Positions 57,221 to 64,000 of a DNA stretch of 64,000 nt are shown piece by piece. A model generated the notes under the pieces. That model was given only the letters and a program-made list of their open reading frames with translations, was not told the DNA's origin and ran no database searches. Each line of letters begins with the position of its first letter. Position 1 is the stretch's first letter. The position numbers and the translations under genes are program-made. Where the stretch lies: assembly GCA_002480525.1 (NCBI GenBank), contig DLCH01000016.1, positions 15,566 to 79,565 of the forward strand. The letters run 5' to 3'. Origin of the DNA: Gammaproteobacteria bacterium UBA7803. Its GTDB lineage: Bacteria > Pseudomonadota > Gammaproteobacteria > Pseudomonadales > Azotimanducaceae.

Positions 57221-58216
57221 GTGAAGTTGCAGACCATGCTCGAAGCGCTGGGGTTGCCCGGGACGGATCCGATCGCCCGCCGGCTGGCCGGCGCCCAGCC
57301 CGAGGGGCCGCCGGACTGGATGCACCTGGCCGCCGCGGTGGCCCGGTCGCTGATGCCGCCGGCTGCCGCTGCCGCGCCAGGGGCCGCCGGTGCGCCCTGG
57401 CGGTGCTGGGGCGAAGATCCGCTGCCCCTGGTGTTCGGTGTGGCCGGCGGTCAGGGTTCCGGCAAGAGCACCTTCTCCCGTCAGCTCGTCGCCGCCCTCA
57501 CCGCGTCCGGGGCGCGGGCGGTGTCCTGCTCCCTCGACGACTTCTATCTGTCGAAGGCGCGGCGCCTGGATCTGGCGCGGCGCGTCCATCCCCTGCTGGC
57601 CACCCGCGGCGTGCCCGGCACCCACGATGTCGACGCCCTGTCCGGCGTCATCGCCGGTCTGGGAACGCCAGGCGTCGTGTCCCTGCCCGGGTTCGACAAG
57701 GGCGCGGACGACCCCGTGCCGGCGGACCGCCGGCGCTTCGTCGAGGCGCCTGTCGACATGCTGGTGCTGGAAGGATGGTGCGTGGGGGCCCGGCCCCAGG
57801 CGGACGCGGACCTGGCCGAGCCGGTCAACGCGCTGGAGCGCGCCGAGGACCCGGACGGGCGCTGGCGCCGTTACGTCAACGCCGCTCTGGCCGGGGACTA
57901 CGCGGCCGTGTGGGCCCGGCTCGATGCGCTGATGTTCATCGAGGTGCCCGGTCTCGACGCGGTGCGCCGCTGGCGCACGCAGCAGGAGCAGGCCCTGCCC
58001 GCCGGGCAGCGCATGGACGGCGCCGCCATCGAGCGGTTCGTGGCCCATTACGAGCGGCTGACCCGGGCGATGCGCGCCGACCTGCCGGCGCGGGCTTCGC
58101 TGCACGTGCGCCTGGACGACGATCACCGGATCGCGGCGCTGCGCGCCGGCCCGCGGCGAACGGCGCCCGACCGCCGCCCCGGCCCCCACGGCTATTCAGA
58201 GTCCATTCAGCGATAG
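57221..58216 (+). CDS. Glycerate-kinase-like P-loop kinase
   Basis: A 331-residue kinase related to plant-type D-glycerate 3-kinase and E. coli YggC (uridine/phosphoribulokinase-like fold). Walker A GVAGGQGSGKS (73-83), a SLDDFYLSKARR block, RGVPGTHDVDAL and the acidic LVLEGWCVG are typical. It would phosphorylate glycerate or a related small molecule in the cytoplasm. The start is GTG 57221; ATG 57236 is possible. Divergent from the M16 peptidase; no pathway partner nearby. Confidence 0.82.
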   Translation: MKLQTMLEALGLPGTDPIARRLAGAQPEGPPDWMHLAAAVARSLMPPAAAAAPGAAGAPWRCWGEDPLPLVFGVAGGQGSGKSTFSRQLVAALTASGARAVSCSLDDFYLSKARRLDLARRVHPLLATRGVPGTHDVDALSGVIAGLGTPGVVSLPGFDKGADDPVPADRRRFVEAPVDMLVLEGWCVGARPQADADLAEPVNALERAEDPDGRWRRYVNAALAGDYAAVWARLDALMFIEVPGLDAVRRWRTQQEQALPAGQRMDGAAIERFVAHYERLTRAMRADLPARASLHVRLDDDHRIAALRAGPRRTAPDRRPGPHGYSESIQR

Positions 58217-58265
58217 CCACCCACAATGCCTCCCGCATCAAGCAGGTTTCCGTGGAGGTAGAACG

Positions 58266-58793
58266 ATGATCGGTGCACGCATGGTGAGCGCAGCGGCAGT
58301 GGCGGCCCTGGTGCCGTCGATGGCCCTGGCCGACAGCCGCTATCAGTATGCCGAGGTGCTGGCCTCGGACCCGATCTACGAGACGGTGTCCTATTCCGTG
58401 CCGGTGGAGCAGTGCCGGCTCGAGGACGTGCCCTACCGGGAGGACCGGGGTCACCGGTCGGCGACCGGACCCATCGTCGGCGCCATCATCGGCGGCGCCC
58501 TGGGCAATGCCGTCGGCCACAAGAAGCGCAACAAGCAGGTCGGCACCGCCGTGGGGGCGATCCTCGGCGGCAGCATCGGCGCCGACATCGCGCGCCGCCA
58601 GCGGGAGCGCGACGGCTACGTGCGCTACACCACCCGGGAGGTCTGCGACACCACCTACGAGGAACGCTACGAGGAGCAGGTGACGGGCTACCGGGTGACC
58701 TACCGCTACGCCGGCGAGACCTATCGCACCACCCTCGACCGTGACCCCGGCGCGTCCCTGCGGGTGCGTGTCAACGTGACGCCGGTCGGTTGA
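58266..58793 (+). CDS. Secreted glycine-zipper protein
   Basis: A 175-residue envelope protein: signal peptide to about ALA22, then a glycine-zipper segment (VGAIIGGALGNAVGHKKRNK ... VGAILGGSIGADIARRQ, about 72-115) of the 2TM/Rick_17kDa type, and a beta-rich C-terminal part with two cysteines. No lipobox, so probably periplasmic or outer-membrane associated. Start fixed by GTGGAGG 9 nt upstream. Monocistronic, since a promoter candidate follows immediately. Confidence 0.82.
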   Translation: MIGARMVSAAAVAALVPSMALADSRYQYAEVLASDPIYETVSYSVPVEQCRLEDVPYREDRGHRSATGPIVGAIIGGALGNAVGHKKRNKQVGTAVGAILGGSIGADIARRQRERDGYVRYTTREVCDTTYEERYEEQVTGYRVTYRYAGETYRTTLDRDPGASLRVRVNVTPVG

Positions 58794-58817
58794 GGCCCCG
58801 GGCCACTGGCGTAGAAT
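58790..58817 (+). promoter_or_regulatory. Promoter of the PepSY-PhoPQ-like operon
   Basis: TTGAGG (58790-58795), 16 nt, TAGAAT (58812-58817). The -35 and spacing are the same as at 132-159. Transcription would begin near 58824, which makes the later ATG (58845) the more likely start of the first gene. Confidence 0.5.
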
Positions 58818-58844
58818 TCGAGCATGCAGTCACGGCGCGGACCC

Positions 58845-59177
58845 ATGACCAGACCCAGCCCAGCCCGGCGTACCCGCCGGCCCGCCCCGTGGCGGGCCGT
58901 GGCCGCCCTCGCCCTGGTCTGCGGGCTGCTGCCGGGGATGGCGTCGGCCGCACCGGACTGGCGGTCGGACGCCCTGGAGCCCAACACGCTGGTGCGTCCG
59001 CCCGGCATCACCGTGGAGCGGTGCGCCAACATCGTGCGCCGGGAGACCGGCGGCCGCGTGCTATCGGCCACGCCGGTGGAGCGCGGCGGACGGCGCGGCT
59101 GCGAGGTCCGGGTGCTGGTGGACGGCAAGCGGGTCCGCAGCCTGTTCGTCGACAGCCAGGGCCGCATCCGCGACTGA
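58845..59177 (+). CDS. Secreted PepSY-like small protein
   Basis: A 110-residue periplasmic protein with a strongly basic n-region and signal peptide ending near MASA. The mature part has a PepSY-like beta core, ITVERCANIVRRETGGRVLS and RRGCEVRVLVDGKRVRSLFV, ending VDSQGRIRD. It precedes a PhoP/PhoQ-like pair by 10 bp, so it may modulate or report on the sensor, as small PepSY proteins next to two-component genes are thought to do. ATG 58824 in frame is an alternative start but coincides with the predicted transcription start. Confidence 0.75.
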   Translation: MTRPSPARRTRRPAPWRAVAALALVCGLLPGMASAAPDWRSDALEPNTLVRPPGITVERCANIVRRETGGRVLSATPVERGGRRGCEVRVLVDGKRVRSLFVDSQGRIRD

Positions 59178-59187
59178 GGAACGAGCC

Positions 59188-59871
59188 ATGCGAATACTCA
59201 TCGTCGAGGACGAGGCCGAGCTGCAGCGCCAGCTCAGGGACAAGCTCAAGAGCGGCGGCTTCGTGGTGGACACCGCCGAGGACGGCGAGGAAGGTCTGTA
59301 CTACGGCCGCGAGTACGACTACGAGGCCGCGGTCGTCGACCTCGGGCTGCCGAAGCTCGGCGGCATCGACCTGATCCGGCGGCTGCGCGAGGACGACCGG
59401 CGCTTCCCCATCCTGATCCTCACCGCCCGGGGCCACTGGCAGGACAAGGTCGAGGGGCTGGAGGCCGGCGCCGACGACTATCTCACCAAGCCGTTCCAGA
59501 TGGAGGAACTGCTGGCGCGGATCAACGCGCTGGTGCGTCGCGCCGCGGGCTATGCCTCGCCCGTGATGGCGAGCGGGCCCATCGCCCTGGACACGGCCAA
59601 GAAGGAGCTGCGGCTCAACGACGACCCGGTGGAGCTTACCGCCTACGAATACCGGGTGCTCGAGTACCTGATGCTCAATCCCGGCCGGGTGGTGTCCAAG
59701 GCCGAGCTCACCGACCATCTCTACGAGCAGGACTTCGAGCGCGACAGCAACGTCATCGAAGTGTTCGTCGGCCGGCTGCGCAAGAAGCTCGACCCCCACA
59801 ACCCGATCCGCACCGTGCGCGGCCAGGGTTACCGGTTCACCGAGGAGTACGCCGGGGAGGGTGGTGGTTGA
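59188..59871 (+). CDS. Response regulator, OmpR family (PhoP/QseB-like)
   Basis: A 227-residue regulator: receiver with Glu8/Asp9 (VEDEAEL), phospho-acceptor Asp51 (VVDLGLPKLGG) and lysine in DDYLTKPF; winged helix with LTAYEYRVLEYLMLN and SNVIEVFVGRLRKKLDP. Closest by eye to PhoP. Its stop overlaps the kinase start by 4 bp (TTGA). Confidence 0.92.
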   Translation: MRILIVEDEAELQRQLRDKLKSGGFVVDTAEDGEEGLYYGREYDYEAAVVDLGLPKLGGIDLIRRLREDDRRFPILILTARGHWQDKVEGLEAGADDYLTKPFQMEELLARINALVRRAAGYASPVMASGPIALDTAKKELRLNDDPVELTAYEYRVLEYLMLNPGRVVSKAELTDHLYEQDFERDSNVIEVFVGRLRKKLDPHNPIRTVRGQGYRFTEEYAGEGGG

Positions 59872-61226
59872 GGGCCGGCATTCAGGCCCGGCTGCTGCTC
59901 ACCACCACGCTGGTTCTCGGCACTTCCCTGACCCTGGCGGGTCTCGTCCTCGACCGCTCGGTGCGGCTGTCGACCCTGTCCGGGGCCGAGGAGCAGCTCC
60001 GGCTCGTCATCTACTCCCTGATGGGCGCCGTCGAGACCGCCGATGCCCGGCTGGGCGTGCCGGACCCGCTGCCGGAGCCGCGGCTCGGCCAGGCCGAGAG
60101 CGGGCTGTACGCCTGGATCACCGGCGCTGACGGCAGCCTGCGCTGGCGGTCGCCGTCCGTGGTCACCGGCGACGTCGGCCCGCCGGCCATGGCCGGCGGC
60201 CTGGAGCCCGGCGAGTTCCGCTTTCTCGACGAGCCCGACGCCCAGAACGGCCTGCTGCGGCTGGCCTACGCGGTGATCTGGGAGGACGCCGGCGACCGCA
60301 GCGGCGAATCGGTGCTGACCTTCCACGTCGCCGCCGACTGGACGCCGTTCCGGGCCACCATCCAGAGCTTCCGGCGCAATCTGTACGTGGGCATCGCGCT
60401 GGTGACGGCCCTGTTCGTCGTGGCCCAGGTGCTGGCGGTGCGCTGGGGGCTGCGGCCGCTGCGCACCATGGCCCAGGAAGTCCGGGAGATGGAGGAGGGC
60501 CGGCGTCAGCGCCTGTCGGAAGCCTATCCGGTGGAGCTGACCGGCCTGGCCCAGAATCTCGACCGCTTCGTCGCCCACGAGGAGCGCAGCCGCAGCCGTT
60601 ACCGCAAGGCCATGGAGGACCTGGCCCACAGCCTGAAGACGCCCCTGGCGGTGATCCGCAACGCCCTGGAACGGGTGCCCGAGGACCCGCGGACGCTGCT
60701 GACGGAGCAGCTCGACCGCATGCAGAGCACGGTGACCCACCAGCTCTCCCGGGCGTCGGTCACCGGGCCGGTGATCGTCGGCCGGCCGGTCGACGTGGGC
60801 GGACTGGTGGACCGGCTGCTGCGGGCCCTGACCATCGCCTACCGGGACCGGCCCATCGACGTCGAGGTGGATCTGCCGCAGCCGTGCCGGGTGCGCGGCG
60901 ACGAGCGCGACATCATGGAGATCCTCGGCAATCTGCTGGAGAACGCCTTCAAGTACACCCGCTCCCGGGTGCGCATCGGCGGCGCCGTGGACGGCGGGCT
61001 GACCCTCACCGTGGAGGACGACGGGCCCGGCATTCCGGCCGAGGTGCGGCGCGCCGTGCTGGACCGGGGCACCCGGGCCGACGAGGTGCAGCAGGGACAG
61101 GGCATCGGCCTGTCGGTGGTGGCGGAGCTGGTGGAGCTCTATCACGGCGCCCTGCGCATCGAGGAGAGCGGCCTCGGCGGCGCCCGGCTGGTGCTCACGC
61201 TGCCGGTGGCGCGGCAGACGTCGTGA
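59868..61226 (+). CDS. Sensor histidine kinase, PhoQ-like
   Basis: A 452-residue membrane sensor. Two helices (about 9-29 and 172-192) enclose a periplasmic domain of about 140 residues containing acidic patches (EDAGDRSGES), as in PhoQ, then HAMP, HisKA with His254 in DLAHSLKTPLAVIRN, and HATPase with NLLENAFKYTRS and VEDDGPGIP. TTG start coupled to the regulator. It likely senses cations, pH or peptides, by analogy only. Confidence 0.9.
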   Translation: MRAGIQARLLLTTTLVLGTSLTLAGLVLDRSVRLSTLSGAEEQLRLVIYSLMGAVETADARLGVPDPLPEPRLGQAESGLYAWITGADGSLRWRSPSVVTGDVGPPAMAGGLEPGEFRFLDEPDAQNGLLRLAYAVIWEDAGDRSGESVLTFHVAADWTPFRATIQSFRRNLYVGIALVTALFVVAQVLAVRWGLRPLRTMAQEVREMEEGRRQRLSEAYPVELTGLAQNLDRFVAHEERSRSRYRKAMEDLAHSLKTPLAVIRNALERVPEDPRTLLTEQLDRMQSTVTHQLSRASVTGPVIVGRPVDVGGLVDRLLRALTIAYRDRPIDVEVDLPQPCRVRGDERDIMEILGNLLENAFKYTRSRVRIGGAVDGGLTLTVEDDGPGIPAEVRRAVLDRGTRADEVQQGQGIGLSVVAELVELYHGALRIEESGLGGARLVLTLPVARQTS

Positions 61227-61227
61227 A

Positions 61228-61243
61228 CCCGGGCCGGCCCGGG
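61228..61243. terminator. 16-bp perfect palindrome after the sensor gene
   Basis: CCCGGGCC followed by its reverse complement starting 2 bp after the kinase stop. It is GC-only with no T run; possible weak terminator. Confidence 0.35.
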
Positions 61244-61250
61244 CGCAGGC

Positions 61251-61279
61251 TTGGCAGGATCGCCGGCGCCACGTAGGCT
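61251..61279 (+). promoter_or_regulatory. Promoter of the TonB-dependent receptor gene
   Basis: TTGGCA (61251-61256), 17 nt, TAGGCT (61274-61279), 36 nt before the ATG. The -35 is good, the -10 weak. No Fur-box-like AT-rich palindrome and no room for a cobalamin riboswitch. Confidence 0.4.
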
Positions 61280-61314
61280 TCGCCCCTTCGACCAATCCGG
61301 GGAGACCACACCTG

Positions 61315-63369
61315 ATGCGACGTATCGTGCTGGGGCTGCTGACGTTCGCCGCGTCGTCCACGGGTGTCGCGGTGGCCGCGCCCGCCGGGGCGCCCGGGGC
61401 CGGACCCATCGAGGAGGTGGTGGTGCGCTCGACCCGTCTCGAGCGCAGGGAGCTGCTCGCGCCGCTGGCGGTGAGCGTGGTCTCCGGCCAGGACATCCAG
61501 CTCGCCCGGCAGCAGCTCGGCATCGACGAGGCGCTGAACCGGGTGCCGGGCGTGTTCTTCCAGAACCGGTACAACTTCAACCAGGACCTGCGCATCTCGA
61601 TTCGCGGATTCGGCGCCCAGGCCCAGTTCGGCATCGCCGGCGTGCATCTCACCGTGGACGACATTCCGGTCACCACGCCGGACGGCACGGCCCAGGTGGA
61701 CGATCTCGACATGGGCTCCATGGGCCGCGTCGAGGTGGTGCGCGGGCCGGCCGGGGCGCTGTACGGCACCTCCGCCGGCGGCGCCATCAACATGTACTCC
61801 GAGGCGCCGGCGGCGGAGCCGTTCGTCGAGCTGCGGGCCATGGCCGGCGAGTACGGCACCGAGCGCTATCAGCTCAAGGCCTCGGGCCAGCGCGACCGGC
61901 TCGGCTACCTGGCCAGCGTGAACTACCTCAACGTCGACGGCTTCCGGGATTTCGCCGAGAACGAGGCCACCATCTTCAATACCAAGGTCGACTACGACGT
62001 CGACGACACCCTGCGCGTGTCCGCCGTGGTCGCCGGTGTGCACTCGCCGCTGGCCCGGGACCCGGGCGCGCTGACGCCCGCCGAGCTGGAGAGCGGCCCG
62101 CGGGACCAGGCGCGCAGCCTGAACGTGCGCTGCAACGTCCGCGAGGTGGTGGACCAGTACCGCGCCGGGGTGGTGGTGGCCAAGGACTTCAGCGAGGCCC
62201 ACAGCGTCAAGCTGCGCGGCTACGGCCTGACCCGGGACTTCGACGGCAACCTGCCGTGCCCGTTCGTCGGCCACACCGCCTTCGACCGGGACTTCCTCGG
62301 CGCCGGCGCCGAGTACGCCTTCACCGGTGCCCTGGCGGACCGGCCGCTGCGCCTGGTGACCGGCGTCGAGATCACCGACCAGGAGGACGACCGCCAGGGC
62401 TGGGCGGCGAGCCCCCTGGGCGTGCGCGGCGACCTCGAGGAAGACCAGTTCGAGCTGGTGGACACCGTCAGCGCCTATGCCCTGGCCGAGCTCGCGGTCA
62501 CCGACGCGGTGCTGGTGAGCCTGGGGGCGCGCTACGTGGACGTGGACTTCGAGCTGGACGACCGCTTTCTGGCCGACGGCGACAACTCGGACTCGGTGTC
62601 GTTCTCGGAGTTCACCCCCACGGCGGGCGTCACCTGGATCGTCCGGGACGGGCTGAACCTGTACGCCAGCCTGTCGACCTCCTTCGAGACGCCGACCTTC
62701 GCCCAGCTCGGCGATCCCACCGGCGGGCCCGGCATTAACCAGGGCGTCGACGCCCAGACGTCGACCAACTACGAGATCGGCGCCAAGGGCAGGCTCGGCG
62801 ACCGGCTGCAGTATTCGGCGGCGCTGTTCTCCATCGACCTCGACGACCAGCTCGTGCCGTTCGAGCTGGCCGACGACGTGTTCTACCGCAATGCCGGCGA
62901 GTCGAGCCGCGACGGCTTCGAGCTGGCCCTGGACTACCGCTTCGACGAGCGCTGGTCGGCGGCGTTGGCCCTGACCCTGAACGACTTCCAGTTCGACGAC
63001 TACACCGCGTCCGGCGTGGTGCTGGACGGCAACGAGACCCCCGGGGTGCCCGAGAGCCAGCTGTTCGTCGAGCTGGCCTACCGGCATCCGGAGGGCTGGT
63101 ACGCGGTGGGCGACCTGCTGCACGTCGGCCGTTTCTACGCCGACGACGCCAACAGCGACGCGGCCCGGGTGGACGACTACCGGGTGGCGAACCTGCGCGG
63201 CGGACGCCGGTTCCTGGTCGGCGGGCTGCCGGTGAACCTGTTCGCCGGGGTGAACAACCTGTTCGACGAGGAATACTTCTCGAACGTCCGCCTCAACCAG
63301 ACCTTCAACCGGTACTTCGAACCGGCGCCGGACCGGCACGTCTACGGCGGGTTCTCCATCCGCTTCTGA
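61315..63369 (+). CDS. TonB-dependent outer-membrane receptor
   Basis: A 684-residue receptor: signal peptide to about AVAAPA, a TonB-box-like EEVVV shortly after, a plug domain (about 45-160, LGIDEALNRVPGVFFQNRYN and VEVVRGPAGALYGTSAGGAI) and a 22-strand-type barrel ending YGGFSIRF with the terminal Phe needed for BAM insertion. VNLFAGVNNLFDEEYFSN is the typical last block. Ligand unknown (siderophore, vitamin or carbohydrate); the adjacent genes are regulatory, not biosynthetic. A GGGGAG Shine-Dalgarno precedes the ATG. Confidence 0.92.
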   Translation: MRRIVLGLLTFAASSTGVAVAAPAGAPGAGPIEEVVVRSTRLERRELLAPLAVSVVSGQDIQLARQQLGIDEALNRVPGVFFQNRYNFNQDLRISIRGFGAQAQFGIAGVHLTVDDIPVTTPDGTAQVDDLDMGSMGRVEVVRGPAGALYGTSAGGAINMYSEAPAAEPFVELRAMAGEYGTERYQLKASGQRDRLGYLASVNYLNVDGFRDFAENEATIFNTKVDYDVDDTLRVSAVVAGVHSPLARDPGALTPAELESGPRDQARSLNVRCNVREVVDQYRAGVVVAKDFSEAHSVKLRGYGLTRDFDGNLPCPFVGHTAFDRDFLGAGAEYAFTGALADRPLRLVTGVEITDQEDDRQGWAASPLGVRGDLEEDQFELVDTVSAYALAELAVTDAVLVSLGARYVDVDFELDDRFLADGDNSDSVSFSEFTPTAGVTWIVRDGLNLYASLSTSFETPTFAQLGDPTGGPGINQGVDAQTSTNYEIGAKGRLGDRLQYSAALFSIDLDDQLVPFELADDVFYRNAGESSRDGFELALDYRFDERWSAALALTLNDFQFDDYTASGVVLDGNETPGVPESQLFVELAYRHPEGWYAVGDLLHVGRFYADDANSDAARVDDYRVANLRGGRRFLVGGLPVNLFAGVNNLFDEEYFSNVRLNQTFNRYFEPAPDRHVYGGFSIRF

Positions 63370-63409
63370 TGCCCCGTGGCAGGTCCGGCCCGGGCGGCCG
63401 GGCCCGCCG

Positions 63410-64000
63410 TCACAGCAGGGCGGTCAGCGCCCTGAAGAACCGTTCCCGGAGCGCCTCGGCGGCGCCGTCCTTGGGGCCGACCCGGCACCAGGCGGCGGCC
63501 ATGGCCTCGGGGGATTCCTCGCCGCCGGCGCCGCTCAGGCCGGCCTGCAGCCGCTGCACCTGAACTTCGAGGCGCAGCGGCTCGTCCTCTGCCGGCGAGC
63601 CCAGGCCGGCGGCCAGCTCGGCCTGGACCGTGAGCCGCCGCAGCGTGTCGATGTCCGCGGGCGCGGCGCCGGCCGTCCCGGCACGCGCACGGACGATGTC
63701 GTCGGCCAGGCCCTCGGGGCGGTCCAGCTCCGCGACGGCGCGGCCCTCGAGTTCCGCCCGGCTCGCCTCGGCGTCCCACCGGGCCAGGGCCTCGAGCCCG
63801 GCTCTCACCGAGGCCAGCTCGGCCTCGCGCAGCAGTCCCTGGTAGCGTTCCGTCAGCTCGCGGACGCGGCCCTGCAGCTCCCGCCGCCGCGCCGCGGGCA
63901 GCCGGTCGGCGGCATCCATGTCCCGGCGGAAGGCGCGCAGCACCTCGGCGCTGGCCGTTTCGGCCGTGGTGGTGGCCAGGCTCGCCGCGAATCCGTCGAG
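63410..64000 (-). CDS. DUF349-containing protein, 3' part only
   Basis: The open frame runs to the right edge of the window, so the N-terminal part is missing. The visible C-terminal 196 residues are helical and rich in Arg, Glu and Ala. The end matches the DUF349 protein C-terminus: IDTLRRLTVQAELAAGLGSP, AEDEPLRLEVQVQRLQAGL and WCRVGPKDGAAEALRERF. Function of the family unknown. Convergent with the TonB receptor, 40 bp apart. Confidence 0.8.
   Translation of the reverse strand, partial: LDGFAASLATTTAETASAEVLRAFRRDMDAADRLPAARRRELQGRVRELTERYQGLLREAELASVRAGLEALARWDAEASRAELEGRAVAELDRPEGLADDIVRARAGTAGAAPADIDTLRRLTVQAELAAGLGSPAEDEPLRLEVQVQRLQAGLSGAGGEESPEAMAAAWCRVGPKDGAAEALRERFFRALTALL

Overview
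The window is high-GC chromosomal DNA from a gammaproteobacterium. Evidence for this is zipA next to smc and ligA, the divergent ybbA/tesA pair, a complete ccmABCDEFGHI operon, trhO, ttcA, yheU and an AsrA-type second Lon. The gntR-smc-zipA-ligA order matches the arrangement I recall from pseudomonads, but the very high GC would also fit a halophilic or Chromatiales-like lineage; genus cannot be decided from the window. No rRNA, tRNA, insertion sequence, phage or CRISPR array is visible. It reads as core chromosome with a few accessory genes.

Layout: 1-390 holds a terminator and an orphan strong promoter. 392-4818 (minus) has an SLC13-type transporter and an AsrA-like Lon with a heat-shock-like promoter. 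4995-5867 (plus) is a GrdB/PrdB-like selenoprotein gene interrupted by an in-frame UGA. 5892-9161 (minus) is mscS-prc, divergent from a lipoprotein FKBP (9644-10453). 10499-14104 has a Qnr-like pentapeptide protein, lepB with DUF1244, TerC and a PP2C phosphatase. 14239-16256 (minus) is tesA, bolA, trhO; 16315-19484 is ybbA-ybbP. A PAS-GGDEF-EAL protein follows, then a 578-bp noncoding block made of three consecutive inverted repeats, then ttcA.

23062-30347 (minus) is a two-gene signalling operon: a TorR/ArcA-like regulator and a 2148-residue protein that joins a Ser/Thr kinase, a STAND-like ATPase, GAF, PAS, histidine kinase, receiver and HPt domains. 30665-39829 (plus) is a tightly packed run: yheU, a DUF11 protein, ppnN and the whole cytochrome c maturation operon. 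39910-50512 is gntR, smc, zipA, ligA, a lytic transglycosylase-like lipoprotein and dinG. 50646-52439 is a marR/carotenoid oxygenase operon with a perfect palindromic operator inside its promoter. After a BBE-like FAD oxidase, a small protein, an M16 peptidase and a glycerate-kinase-like gene come a glycine-zipper protein, a PepSY/PhoP/PhoQ-like operon, a TonB-dependent receptor and the 3' part of a DUF349 gene running off the window.

The most notable items are the UGA-recoded selenoprotein with its hairpin, the giant dual-kinase sensor, the cluster of three unrelated inverted repeats with a second REP pair about 22 kb away, the chromosomal Qnr homologue and the MarR operator.
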